NCBI GenBank assembly: GCA_015487975.1
Contig: WFOS01000007.1
Location: 1-64,000 of the forward strand
Reading direction: 5' to 3'
Length of the DNA: 64,000 bases
Source of the DNA: Ardenticatena sp.
GTDB lineage: Bacteria > Chloroflexota > Anaerolineae > Ardenticatenales > Ardenticatenaceae
Below the pieces are notes generated by a model that did no database searches, was not told the origin of the DNA, and was given only the letters and a program-made list of their open reading frames with translations. Made by a program: the position numbers and the translations under genes. Below, piece by piece: positions 55,990-64,000 of this stretch; position 1 is the first letter of the stretch; every line of letters begins with the position of its first letter.

Positions 55990-56021
55990 GACCTGACAGG
56001 TCTTCACCGACCTGTCAGGTC
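55990..56021. terminator. Hairpin terminator of the ACCTGWCAGGT family
   Basis: GACCTGACAGGTC pairs with GACCTGTCAGGTC (13 bp, 6-base loop), followed by TTTTTCTCTTTC. Each arm is itself nearly palindromic. The reverse gene ends inside it (stop near 56015). Confidence 0.9.
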
Positions 56022-56623
56022 TTTTTCTCTTTCTGCTCCTGGCCCCATTCGCGCCAAAACTGTTGCAAAAACTGCTCCATGAACGCATGGCGTTCTTCTG
56101 CCAGGCGGCGTCCCTCGGCTGTGTGCATGCCATCGCGGAGACGAAGCAACTTGTCGTAGAAGTGTTGCACGCTGTTGGTAGGGTCGTCGGGGTCGTAAAG
56201 CGGGCGCCCATGTGCCCCACCATAGGCAAAGCAACGTGCAATCCCAATCGCGCCCATCGCATCCAGGCGGTCGGCGTCCTGCAAAATGGCACCTTCCAGG
56301 GATGTAGGCGGCAATCCGCGCGAAAAACTGTGCGTGTTGATGGCATCGGCGGCGCGTTCCAACACATCTGCCGCCACATCAAGCGGGGTGAGCAGATCCG
56401 CCAGCCACGCTGCCGACACCAGGGCATGCCCCCCTTCGGCGCGTTTGGGCATGACATCGTGGAAGAAAACCGCAATCTGCAAGACACGCCTGTCGGCAGA
56501 CGGTTCAGTGCGGGCAATCCGTTGCGCAAGCCGCCAGACACGGCGCACATGCCACCAGTCGTGGGCACTCTCCACAGGCATGACAGCACGCGCACGTGCT
56601 TCCAAAACAGTCTCATCGAACAT
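56015..56623 (-). CDS. HD-domain phosphohydrolase
   Basis: 202 residues with the HD metal motifs: H in SAHDWWHVRRV, HD in VFFHDV, the H...H pair in GHALVSAAWLAD and THSFS, and D in ILQDADRLDAMG. This matches small soluble HD hydrolases of the YedJ type. They act on nucleotides or related phosphates; the substrate is unknown. The ATG at 56623 has GAGGTG upstream. The last codons are part of the terminator hairpin. Confidence 0.88.
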   Translation of the reverse strand: MFDETVLEARARAVMPVESAHDWWHVRRVWRLAQRIARTEPSADRRVLQIAVFFHDVMPKRAEGGHALVSAAWLADLLTPLDVAADVLERAADAINTHSFSRGLPPTSLEGAILQDADRLDAMGAIGIARCFAYGGAHGRPLYDPDDPTNSVQHFYDKLLRLRDGMHTAEGRRLAEERHAFMEQFLQQFWREWGQEQKEKKT

Positions 56624-56672
56624 GGTTCACCTCTGTGCTTCGCAACATCGATCTCCTTCGGCACATGTGCAC

Positions 56673-56710
56673 AAAAAGAAACCCGCCAGGCAACAACACC
56701 TGACAGGTCT
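56673..56710 (-). terminator. Terminator-like hairpin after the VWA chelatase gene
   Basis: On the reverse strand CAGG...CCTG pairing around ACCTGACAGGT is followed by a T-rich stretch. It carries the same CCTGACAGG core as the hairpins at 15536, 39781 and 55990. Confidence 0.55.
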
Positions 56711-56730
56711 GGAAGAACCAGGCACGTTCC

Positions 56731-57669
56731 CTAGCGCGTGTAGCGGTGCACCAGGCTGGTCAATGCGTCGGGCGAGAAGTCTTTGAGTTTGAGGCATTCA
56801 GCGCCCATTTCGTCCGCCAACTGTTGCGCCAACCCGCGGTCGAATGCTTCATGCTCGGTGTTGACGACCACGGCGGGGATGTGGTGTTCTTTGAACAATC
56901 GCGCCACCTGCAACGCTTCCTGCTGGGGCGGCATAGACCCCATCGAGACGTTGCCTGCCCCATCGGTCAGGAGCACCACGAGCGGGACCACTTCCGGGTT
57001 GCGGCGGCGCTCCCGCTCGACGATTTCGAACGTGGTGTAGAGCCCGCTGGAAAGCGGCGTTTTCCCGCCCACGGGCACTTCTTCCAGTGCTTTGCGTGCC
57101 AATTCCACACTGTTGGTGGGCGGCAACACCACCCGTGCCCGATTACGCTGAAACACCACCATGCCGACCTGGTCGCGCTTCTGGTACGCATCCATCAGCA
57201 AGCCCAAAATCGCGCCTTTGGTGGCTTCCATACGCTCGCTGGCGGCCATACTCCACGACGCATCCACCACAAAGAGAATGAGGTTGCTCGTGCGGCGCAC
57301 GCGCACCTTGCGCTGAACTTCCTCGCGGCGAATGTGCACAGCCAGGTCGTCATTCTTGCGGTGGCGCTGGTGCGGTGCAGCAGCACGCAGGGTCGCATCG
57401 AAGGCGATGTCATCCAGGCGGTCGCGGGCAGGGCGAGCTTTGATATAGCGCCCGCGCTTGCGATTGGTGCGTGTGGTGGTACGTTTGCCAGCACGTCGGC
57501 GCATACGGCGGTCGAGATCGGGGGCAAGGCGAGGCGCACCGAGTGGCTCGGAAGGGCGAACGGGGCGGCCTTTTCCATCCTCGGAATCTTCGCCACCCCG
57601 TTCAGGCACACGTTGCGGCAGTGGATGACCGTCGTCAGGCGATTCGCCTGCTTTCTCGTTTGCTGCCAT
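56731..57669 (-). CDS. VWA-domain chelatase subunit (ChlD/BchD-like)
   Basis: 312 residues from the first ATG. A polar, basic N-terminal region (1-125) leads to a von Willebrand A domain (about 128-305) with MIDAS motif DASWS (D136), the Thr of GGKTPLSSGL and LTDGAGN. In metal chelatases this subunit binds the ATPase ring and the metal-inserting subunit. The reading frame is open well upstream of the ATG and continues, without a stop, to the A9 run near the end of the ATPase gene, in the -1 frame relative to it. The ATG has only CAGTGAG upstream, so translation may depend on frameshifting rather than a separate start. Confidence 0.88.
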   Translation of the reverse strand: MAANEKAGESPDDGHPLPQRVPERGGEDSEDGKGRPVRPSEPLGAPRLAPDLDRRMRRRAGKRTTTRTNRKRGRYIKARPARDRLDDIAFDATLRAAAPHQRHRKNDDLAVHIRREEVQRKVRVRRTSNLILFVVDASWSMAASERMEATKGAILGLLMDAYQKRDQVGMVVFQRNRARVVLPPTNSVELARKALEEVPVGGKTPLSSGLYTTFEIVERERRRNPEVVPLVVLLTDGAGNVSMGSMPPQQEALQVARLFKEHHIPAVVVNTEHEAFDRGLAQQLADEMGAECLKLKDFSPDALTSLVHRYTR

Positions 57670-57704
57670 CTCACTGGTCTGACCAAGGTCCTTCGCGGCT
57701 TCGT

Positions 57705-58820
57705 CTAGCGAGCCGTCATCTGCGTTTTTTTTTCCCCTGTGGCGTCGTCCGCGTCGCCATTCTGCTCCTGTTCGGCTTCGCGACGAGCGGCTTCTTCACG
57801 TGCCTGTTGCAATCGTTCGTGCAATGCTTCGAGGTCGCGGGCGGTATCTTGCAGAGGGCGACGTTTGAGACGATGCGGCAACGCCAATTCGGCAGCAGTG
57901 AGAATATCCACTTCGGTGACACGTGTGCGCCCCTCGAACGCGGCGTTGGCGATGGCCGCCTTCAAAATAGTAATGTCGGCACGGTGGCCATCCACGCCCA
58001 ATTCGGCAGTCAGGCGTGCAATCGAGTAGAGGTTTTCGGTCGTGTAGGTGACGTTCGGCAGGCGCTCGCGTGCTTCGGTAATCTGGCGCGACAACAGTTC
58101 TTCCGATTCACGCCAGCGCTCGTAGAAGGCCTGTGGGTCGTTTTCGAACTCGATACGCCGCTGCAAGATGAGCATGCGCTGTTGAGGGTCGCTAATGCCT
58201 TCGACGTCCACCATCAATCCAAAACGGTCGAGCAGCTGCGGACGCAGCTCCCCTTCTTCGGGGTTCATCGTACCAACCAGGATGAATTGCGCAGGGTGCG
58301 AAAACGAAATGCCCTCACGCTCGACGACATTGACCCCCATCGCCGCCGAATCCAGCAGCAAATCTACCACATGGTCATCCAGCAAGTTGACTTCGTCCAC
58401 ATAGAGAATGCCACGGTTGGCGGCTGCCAACACGCCCGGCTCGAACCGCTTTTCACCCTTTTTGATTGCCTGCTCGATGTCCAACGTGCCCACCACACGG
58501 TCTTCGGTAGCACTCACGGGCAAATCCACCACACGAATACGGCGCCGTGCCACAGGCAAGGTTTCGCCTCGCTCGTAGCGGGCACGGCAATTGTCGCACA
58601 GTGTCAGCGGGTCATGCGGGTCGCAACTGAATGGACAATCGGCGACCACTTCGATCTCGGGCAACAGGGCTGCCAACGCCCGCACTGCGGTACTTTTGGC
58701 GGTTCCGCGCTCACCCCGAATGAGGACACCCCCCACGCGGTGGCTGACCGCATTGAGGATGAGCGCTCGTTTCATGCGTTCCTGACCAACAATTGCCGTA
58801 AACGGAAAAATAGCTGCCAT
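57705..58820 (-). CDS. AAA+ chelatase subunit (ChlI/BchI-like, putative cobalto- or magnesium chelatase)
   Basis: 371 residues from the ATG at 58820 (GGAGTGGAG upstream); an earlier in-frame start is upstream of the promoter. AAA+ motifs: Walker [17 protein letters not shown], Walker [12 protein letters not shown], sensor region [20 protein letters not shown]. An insert with CPFSCDP and LCDNC Cys residues is typical of the putative cobaltochelatase group. It powers metal insertion into a tetrapyrrole with the VWA subunit. The last codons read GGG GAA AAA AAA ACG, an A9 slip site, and the stop follows six codons later. No CobN/ChlH large subunit is in the window. Confidence 0.9.
   Translation of the reverse strand: MAAIFPFTAIVGQERMKRALILNAVSHRVGGVLIRGERGTAKSTAVRALAALLPEIEVVADCPFSCDPHDPLTLCDNCRARYERGETLPVARRRIRVVDLPVSATEDRVVGTLDIEQAIKKGEKRFEPGVLAAANRGILYVDEVNLLDDHVVDLLLDSAAMGVNVVEREGISFSHPAQFILVGTMNPEEGELRPQLLDRFGLMVDVEGISDPQQRMLILQRRIEFENDPQAFYERWRESEELLSRQITEARERLPNVTYTTENLYSIARLTAELGVDGHRADITILKAAIANAAFEGRTRVTEVDILTAAELALPHRLKRRPLQDTARDLEALHERLQQAREEAARREAEQEQNGDADDATGEKKTQMTAR
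57725..57733 (-). promoter_or_regulatory. A9 slip site, candidate -1 frameshift signal
   Basis: Nine A on the reverse strand in the last codons of the ATPase gene, in phase A-AAA-AAA for -1 slippage. After a -1 shift the frame reads through 18 open codons to the first Met of the VWA gene with no stop. A possible stimulatory hairpin (CGGCT/AGCCG) starts 9 bases after the run. Confidence 0.65.
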
Positions 58821-58853
58821 GTTTTGCTCCACTCCCTTGAAAATGTCCTGCAA

Positions 58854-58882
58854 AGTATAACCCTGCCGACGTGGAACGCCAA
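58854..58882 (-). promoter_or_regulatory. Promoter of the chelatase genes
   Basis: Reverse strand TTGGCG (58877-58882), 17-base spacer, TATACT (58854-58859), about 34 bases before the ATG at 58820. The rest of the 200-base divergent region shows a weak TATCAT (58973-58978) for the forward dehydrogenase. Confidence 0.75.
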
Positions 58883-59023
58883 AGCCACCCCCCATACCCG
58901 GGGCATTCATGCAGAAACCATGACCACTTGGCCTGCGTGCCACGCCTTTTTCGCCTTCTGTACCTGTTCTCGTATCATACCGTTCACGCCATCCAACAAC
59001 CAAGTGTGCCACACAGGTGAACC

Positions 59024-60232
59024 ATGCGAGCAATTTATGTTGACAAACATCTTCCCCGTCTGCTCCTCGTCAAGGCGTTGAAACGTCTCTGGCCGGATGT
59101 CGTGTTTAGCCCACTCTCGCCAGCTCGCTTTGCCACCTGGCCAGACCCGCCCCTGCCAGGGGCGCGCTGGGTGCGCGTGCGCAATCGCCTGTGCGGCATC
59201 TGTGCCAGCGACATTGCCTTGCTCATGGCCGAAGCCGACCCCACGATTGCGCCTGCCGCGCTGCCAGGCACCAGCCGCTTTTATCTGGGGCACGAGGTTG
59301 TGGGTGAAATCGTCGAGGTGGGGGCAGGTGTGCAACACCTGTACGTAGGCGACCGCGTTCTCATGGACACACGCTTCCAGGGTGCCACCTGCCTGAGTCA
59401 GGAAATCGAACCGTGTTGCCGTCATTGCGCCGAGGGCAACTTCACGCTGTGCGAAAATGCTTCACTCGGTGTTGCACCGCGTGGCGAAGGAGGCGGTTGG
59501 GGCGATACGTTTACGGCACACGAAACCGAGGTGTATCGCGTTCCCGACGAGTTGAGCGACGAACAGGCAATGTTCGTCGAACCGCTGAGTACCGCCGTGC
59601 GTGCCGTTTTGCGCCGCCCACCCCAACCGGGAAACCATGTGCTCATCGTCGGGTGCGGAATTGTGGGGCTGAACACGGTACAAGCCACACGCGCTGTACA
59701 GCCCGACTGCCACATCACCGCCGTTGCACGATACCCTCACCAGGCCGAAGCCGCTCGCCGACTGGGAGCCGATACAGTACTGCTGCGTGAAGACCCGTTC
59801 GACGTCGTCGCTACATTGACGGGAGCGCGAGTGTATCGGGGGATGTTCGGCAATCGCATGGCGTTGGGTGGCTGGGATGTCGTGTACGATTGTGTGGGGT
59901 CAGCCCAGACTGTGCACGACAGCCTGCGCCTGGCACGCGGGCGTGGTACCGTTGTCATGGTGGGGATTACGCTTGCTCCTCTGCGCATCGATCTGACACC
60001 TGTCTGGTATCAAGAAGTGGACCTGGTGGGCGTCTATGCCCACGGGGCTGAATGCTGGCACGGCGAACAGCGCCGCACATACGAGATTGTCATTGAGCTG
60101 CTCCGCGCAGGCAAACTCACCACCGACGGATTGATTACGCATCGCTTTCGGCTTGACGAGTGGCGCCAGGCCATTCAAACCGCAATGGACAAACGCAGTG
60201 GCAGCATCAAAGTCGTGTTCGACTACACCTGA
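59024..60232 (+). CDS. Zn-dependent medium-chain alcohol/polyol dehydrogenase
   Basis: 402 residues. GroES-like domain with catalytic Zn ligands in LCGICASD and GHE, and a structural-Zn-like Cys cluster ([23 protein letters not shown]). The Rossmann domain has [14 protein letters not shown] and binds NAD(P). Typical MDR enzymes are about 350 residues; the extra length is mostly before the first Cys motif and in a loop near 270. It precedes the fructokinase and amylosucrase genes by 20 bases, so it may act on sugar or sugar alcohol. Substrate unknown. Confidence 0.85.
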   Translation: MRAIYVDKHLPRLLLVKALKRLWPDVVFSPLSPARFATWPDPPLPGARWVRVRNRLCGICASDIALLMAEADPTIAPAALPGTSRFYLGHEVVGEIVEVGAGVQHLYVGDRVLMDTRFQGATCLSQEIEPCCRHCAEGNFTLCENASLGVAPRGEGGGWGDTFTAHETEVYRVPDELSDEQAMFVEPLSTAVRAVLRRPPQPGNHVLIVGCGIVGLNTVQATRAVQPDCHITAVARYPHQAEAARRLGADTVLLREDPFDVVATLTGARVYRGMFGNRMALGGWDVVYDCVGSAQTVHDSLRLARGRGTVVMVGITLAPLRIDLTPVWYQEVDLVGVYAHGAECWHGEQRRTYEIVIELLRAGKLTTDGLITHRFRLDEWRQAIQTAMDKRSGSIKVVFDYT

Positions 60233-60252
60233 CACACAGGAGGCTTGCACAC

Positions 60253-61164
60253 ATGTCAACCCCGCTTTTTGGAGGTATCGAAGCAGGCGGCACCAAGTTC
60301 GTATGCGCTGTTGGCACCTCACCCACCACACTGCTGCACGAAAGCCGCTTTCCAACCACCACGCCCGCAGAAACGCTTGGGCGTGTGTTGGACTTCTTCC
60401 GCACCATCCACTGCGAAACGCCTCTGGCCGCGCTGGGCATTGCTTCATTCGGCCCGCTTGACCTGCACCCCGATTCACCGACCTACGGGTTCATTACCAG
60501 CACCCCTAAACCCGGTTGGGCGCATACAGACATCGTCGGCGTCTTCGCTCGTGAATTCGGTATCCCGATTGGCTTTGATACCGACGTGAACGGCGCAGCG
60601 CTAGGTGAATATCGCTGGGGGGCGGCGCAAGGCCTGGATACTTTCATCTACCTCACGATTGGCACCGGGATTGGTGGTGGTGCGTTTGTGAATGGGCGGC
60701 TTGTGCATGGGCTGTTGCACCCCGAAATGGGACACATTCGCCTGCCACGCGACCCCGCCCGCGACCCCTTCGAAGGCATCTGCCCCTACCATGGCGATTG
60801 TCTTGAAGGATTGTGCAGCGGCCCCGCCTTGGCAGCACGCTGGGGGCAAAAAGCCGAAACCTTGCCCCCCGACCATCCCGCCTGGGCGTTGCAGGCCGAG
60901 TATCTGGGGCAAGCGCTGGCAACATTCATCTGCACCCTCTCGCCGCAGCGCATCATCCTGGGTGGTGGTGTGATGAACGCCCCCACCCTGCTTCCGCTGG
61001 TACGCACAACCACACAGAAAGCCCTCGACGGGTACATTCAGCATCCTGCGCTGCATGAGGAGATAGAGACGTTCATCGTTGCCCCCGGGTTGGGCAACCA
61101 CGCAGGCGTCCTGGGGGCGATTGCGCTGGCCGAACTCGCCTGGAAGGAGGCATTGCACGCATGA
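60253..61164 (+). CDS. ROK-family fructokinase
   Basis: 303 residues with [16 protein letters not shown] (phosphate loop), [11 protein letters not shown] (catalytic Asp), GTGIGGG, and the ROK Zn cluster HPEMGHIRL...[14 protein letters not shown]. These match bacterial fructokinases that phosphorylate fructose with ATP. It overlaps the amylosucrase start by 4 bases (ATGA), so both are translated together. Amylosucrase releases fructose and this kinase would trap it as fructose-6-phosphate. The ATG at 60253 has AGGAGG upstream. Confidence 0.92.
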   Translation: MSTPLFGGIEAGGTKFVCAVGTSPTTLLHESRFPTTTPAETLGRVLDFFRTIHCETPLAALGIASFGPLDLHPDSPTYGFITSTPKPGWAHTDIVGVFAREFGIPIGFDTDVNGAALGEYRWGAAQGLDTFIYLTIGTGIGGGAFVNGRLVHGLLHPEMGHIRLPRDPARDPFEGICPYHGDCLEGLCSGPALAARWGQKAETLPPDHPAWALQAEYLGQALATFICTLSPQRIILGGGVMNAPTLLPLVRTTTQKALDGYIQHPALHEEIETFIVAPGLGNHAGVLGAIALAELAWKEALHA

Positions 61165-63116
61165 ATACCACATTCGACCACGCGACATGGACACTGGAAC
61201 GGCTCGTGCCGCGCCTGGAACAACGCTTTGCCAATGACATCGCCACCCAACCAGACGCATGGGCACTCTTCCGCGAACGGTTGTACCGCCATTTTCCACG
61301 TCTCTTCGACCACCTGACCAGCCTCTACCAGGGGCATTACGACTTTTTCTACCACCTGGAAGAGCTGCTTGCCAATATGGCAAGCGCCTGGCTCGAACGC
61401 GACCCCGCCCTGAAAACACTCGACGCTGAACGTGAAGCTCATCCCGACTGGTTTCGAACTCACCAAATGCTCGGTGCGGTCTGTTATGTTGATCTGTTCG
61501 CGGGAACACTCAACGGTGTACGCCAAAAACTCCCCTACTTCGAAGAATTGGGGATTACCTACCTGCATCTCATGCCCCTATTCAAAACACGCCCTGGTGA
61601 AAACGACGGCGGCTACGCCGTCAGCGATTACCGCCAGGTAGATGCCCGCCTCGGCACACTCGAAGACCTGCGCCATCTAGCGGCCGACCTGCGGCGCGCG
61701 GGCATCAGCCTGGTGCTCGATTTTGTGCTCAACCACACTGCCGACGACCACCCCTGGGCGCAACAGGCACGCGCGGGGCATCCGCTGTACCGCCAGTACT
61801 ACTGGATTTTCCCCGATCGCACCATGCCCGACACATACGAACGCCATCTGCGCGAAATCTTTCCCGAAGAGCATCCCGGCGCGTTCAGCCCGCTGCGCGA
61901 CGAACGCACCGGACGCGAAGAATGGGTTTGGACCACCTTCCACACTTACCAATGGGACCTCAATTACTCGAACCCGGCCACGTTCGTTCAAATGGCCTCG
62001 GAAATGCTGTTCCTGGCGAATGTAGGTGCCGATGTTCTCCGTTTCGACGCACTGGCATTCACCTGGAAAGCCCTGGGCACGAACTGCGAGAACCTGCCAC
62101 AAGCACATACCCTGATTCGTGCGTTCAACGGCGTGGCACGCATTGCTGCGCCTGGTCTGCTTTTCAAATCCGAAGCCATCTTGCACCCTGACGAGGTGGT
62201 GAAGTACATCGCGCCAGAAGAATGCCAGCTCTCTTACAACCCGCTCCTCATGGCCTTGCTCTGGAACACGCTCGCCACGCGCGAAGTCAACTTGTTGGAA
62301 CTAGCGTTGCGCGAACGCCATGCTCTGCCCCATGGCACTGCCTGGGTGAATTACGTCCGTTGCCATGACGACATCGGCTGGACATTTTCGGATGAAGACG
62401 CTGCGCGGCTGGGCATCGATGGCCACGACCACCGCCACTTCCTCAATGCCTTCTATACCGGGCGCTTTCCGGGAAGTTTCGCGCGGGGCCTGCCGTTTCA
62501 AGAAAACCCCAAAACAGGCGACGCCCGCGTGAGTGGTACCTGTGCCTCGCTCGCGGGGCTCGAAAAAGCATTGCTCGAAGAAGGCGAACACGAGGTCGAA
62601 CTGGCAATTCGGCGCATCTGGTTGCTCTACGGCATCATCATGACGGTCGGCGGCATTCCCCTCATCTACCTAGGCGATGAAATTGGCATGCTGAATGATT
62701 ACGAACAAGCGCGAAAACCGCACCATCTGGGCGATTCGCGCTGGGTGCATCGTGTTCCAACCGACTGGACACGCATGGAACGTCGTCACGATCCACAAGC
62801 GCTCGAAGGGCGCATCTATGCCGGCTTCCAGCGGCTCATTCGCATTCGACGTGCAACACCGGCGCTGGGAGGCAATACGTTGCATGTCATTGCCACAGGC
62901 AATCCGCATGTGCTCGCCTTTGCCCGCGAACACGCTGGCGACGTGGTGCTCGTTGTTGCCAACTTCAAAGAAGCCCCCCAAACCCTGGATGGCGATCTTT
63001 TGCGCCTCTACGGCTACGATTACGAATTCGAAGACCTGTTCAACGGCGAGCGCCTGAACGCCACACATGCCTTCACGCTCGAACCGGTGCAACTGCGCAT
63101 TTTGCGCCCCGTGTAA
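61161..63116 (+). CDS. Amylosucrase (GH13)
   Basis: 651 residues. A helical N-terminal domain (about 1-100), the (beta/alpha)8 barrel with [39 protein letters not shown] and a C-terminal beta domain. The catalytic residues are D296 (nucleophile in VLRFDALA), E338 (acid/base in KSEAIL) and D404 or D403 (RCHDD). The spacings 42 and 107 from the nucleophile equal those of the Neisseria amylosucrase. It transfers glucose from sucrose to an alpha-glucan and releases fructose. It is coupled to a fructokinase. Sucrose hydrolysis as a side reaction is expected. Confidence 0.92.
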   Translation: MNTTFDHATWTLERLVPRLEQRFANDIATQPDAWALFRERLYRHFPRLFDHLTSLYQGHYDFFYHLEELLANMASAWLERDPALKTLDAEREAHPDWFRTHQMLGAVCYVDLFAGTLNGVRQKLPYFEELGITYLHLMPLFKTRPGENDGGYAVSDYRQVDARLGTLEDLRHLAADLRRAGISLVLDFVLNHTADDHPWAQQARAGHPLYRQYYWIFPDRTMPDTYERHLREIFPEEHPGAFSPLRDERTGREEWVWTTFHTYQWDLNYSNPATFVQMASEMLFLANVGADVLRFDALAFTWKALGTNCENLPQAHTLIRAFNGVARIAAPGLLFKSEAILHPDEVVKYIAPEECQLSYNPLLMALLWNTLATREVNLLELALRERHALPHGTAWVNYVRCHDDIGWTFSDEDAARLGIDGHDHRHFLNAFYTGRFPGSFARGLPFQENPKTGDARVSGTCASLAGLEKALLEEGEHEVELAIRRIWLLYGIIMTVGGIPLIYLGDEIGMLNDYEQARKPHHLGDSRWVHRVPTDWTRMERRHDPQALEGRIYAGFQRLIRIRRATPALGGNTLHVIATGNPHVLAFAREHAGDVVLVVANFKEAPQTLDGDLLRLYGYDYEFEDLFNGERLNATHAFTLEPVQLRILRPV

Positions 63117-63123
63117 GGCCACG

Positions 63124-63160
63124 GCATGCAAGAGCAGAAGGCCGTTCTTGCATGCTATTT
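63124..63160 (+). terminator. Terminator of the sucrose operon
   Basis: GCATGCAAGA pairs with TCTTGCATGC (10 bp, 12-base loop), followed by TATTTT. The remaining 140 bases to the next gene have no convincing feature beyond its ribosome site. Confidence 0.85.
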
Positions 63161-63301
63161 TGCGCAATGGCATCGTTGGATTACAGTTGCCATGGCAAAC
63201 AATGCAGAGAACGAGGTGTTTATGACAACATTTCTCTGGACAACCGCCACGCATTCAGCACACAAACAGACCATCAACCAGGCATCCAGAGGAGGTAGGC
63301 C

Positions 63302-63970
63302 ATGAGTTGGGCGGCAAACGCGCGTGCATCGTTTGTCTTGCGCAACAAAGTCGCCGTGGTCACGAACAGTGCGGAGCCGCCCGGCCTGTTGTTGGCGGCA
63401 GCCCTGGCACAGGCAGGGGCCGCCATCGTCCTCACGGCACCCGACATGGCCGCTCTCGAAGCTGCCTATGCTGAATTCGAGCCGATTCCGGGGGTGCAAG
63501 TGCTGGGTGTGGATAGTGCACTCGACACCGCCCAAAGCGCCGCCCTGGTTGTCGCCCGCACATTGGACACCTTTGGGCGGCTGGACGTGTGGGTGAACAA
63601 TGCGCTCCCCACGCCTGCCGAAGCAGCTACACTCCGTAGCGAAACACCATCCGCATGGGGCGTGGCACGCCGTCTGCTGGACAGCACCATTCTGGGCACG
63701 TGGGCTGCTACCACACAAATGCGTCATCAGGGGCACGGAACGCTCGTCAATGTCTTCGGCGCCCGCGACGACGACGAAGCCCCCTTCTTCTCCATGGCCA
63801 ACAACGCCATCGCCCACTACACACGCCGCACAGCGCGCGACGCGCTGCCACACGTCTATACCCTGGCACTGCCCGACCACGCCAGCGCCCTTCAGGCGCC
63901 CGATGAAACATGGGCGCAAACGCTCATGACACGCCTCATGCGGCTCGTCAGTGGGCTGGATGAGGCTTGA
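63302..63970 (+). CDS. Degenerate short-chain dehydrogenase-like protein
   Basis: 222 residues with an SDR-like alternating fold (NKVAVVTNSAEPPGLLLAAALAQAGAAIV, GRLDVWVNNALP, HGTLVNVFG). The cofactor glycine motif TGxxxGIG reads TNSAEPPG, and the catalytic YxxxK reads as FFSMANNAIAHYTRRTAR with no proper Tyr-Lys pair. It is therefore unlikely to be a working SDR of the normal type. The ATG at 63302 has GAGGAGG upstream. A ribosome-site-like AGGAGG at the right edge (about 63991) suggests another gene follows. Confidence 0.65.
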   Translation: MSWAANARASFVLRNKVAVVTNSAEPPGLLLAAALAQAGAAIVLTAPDMAALEAAYAEFEPIPGVQVLGVDSALDTAQSAALVVARTLDTFGRLDVWVNNALPTPAEAATLRSETPSAWGVARRLLDSTILGTWAATTQMRHQGHGTLVNVFGARDDDEAPFFSMANNAIAHYTRRTARDALPHVYTLALPDHASALQAPDETWAQTLMTRLMRLVSGLDEA

Positions 63971-64000
63971 CCAACAACCAACACAAACCACAGGAGGTTG

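Noticed and set aside
63192-63305. 37-codon frame overlapping the start of the last gene by ATGA
   Set aside because: It has no ribosome site and no resemblance to a known peptide; the overlap is likely chance.

Overview
The window is one G+C-rich chromosomal stretch packed with genes. It has no rRNA, tRNA, CRISPR array, prophage or insertion sequence that I can recognise. A phylum-level guess is Chloroflexota (Ardenticatenia/Anaerolineae-like). This is inference from the secreted protein tail of Thr-Pro repeats ending in VPYVER at the left edge, the mevalonate-type decarboxylase, and the mix of bacterial housekeeping genes with archaeal-looking metabolic genes. No marker gene settles it.

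Layout from left to right. (1) 1-176 is the end of a secreted protein. (2) 276-3838 is a four-gene operon: CDP-alcohol phosphatidyltransferase, a triple-domain 6-pyruvoyl-tetrahydropterin synthase-like protein, GTP cyclohydrolase I and a short-chain reductase, read here as a reduced-pterin (biopterin-like) pathway. (3) 3854-4210 is a small Trm112-like membrane protein, followed by about 300 bases of unexplained structured intergenic DNA. (4) 4606-9253 holds mtnP, a SEDS peptidoglycan polymerase, a reductase and a GT-C-like membrane protein. (5) 9275-11154 is a reverse-strand block: a surface protein with a GGTT tract in its upstream region, then an ECF sigma factor with its membrane anti-sigma factor. 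(6) 11371-23267 is a long forward acetate/monocarboxylate locus: acetyl-CoA synthetase, a two-part Na+/solute symporter, a cNMP-CBS-nucleotidyltransferase protein, a transporter-type sensor kinase, a single-domain response regulator, and a sensor fused to a DEDDh exonuclease. (7) 23288-32892 is a reverse block: DUF2877, CaiB-type CoA transferase, penicillin acylase, Lon, Hsp20 and a two-subunit CoA transferase. (8) 33000-36641 has two sigma-70 genes flanking a protease-dead HtrA-like PDZ protein. (9) 36702-41034 holds two genes with in-frame UGA codons at redox-motif positions, a SelL-like UxxC protein and a SelW-like CxxU protein, around an aminotransferase, an SMP-30 protein and a tRNA methyltransferase. 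(10) 41148-56623 carries smc, asparaginase, a SWIM-SNF2 helicase, mevalonate-type decarboxylase, a VOC protein, a two-S1-domain protein, a 5'-nucleotidase lipoprotein, a K+ channel, a TIM-barrel protein and an HD hydrolase. (11) 56731-58882 is a ChlI/ChlD-type chelatase pair joined by an A9 run that would allow a -1 frameshift. (12) 59024-63970 is a sucrose module (dehydrogenase, fructokinase, amylosucrase) and a degenerate SDR.

The strongest discoveries are the two probable selenoproteins, which ordinary gene calling would truncate and which support each other, and the possible programmed frameshift that would make a ChlI-VWA fusion from two adjacent frames. Next come the triple pterin-synthase fusion with complementary losses of catalytic residues, the membrane sensor fused to a 3'-5' exonuclease inside the acetate locus, and a candidate phase-variable surface protein.
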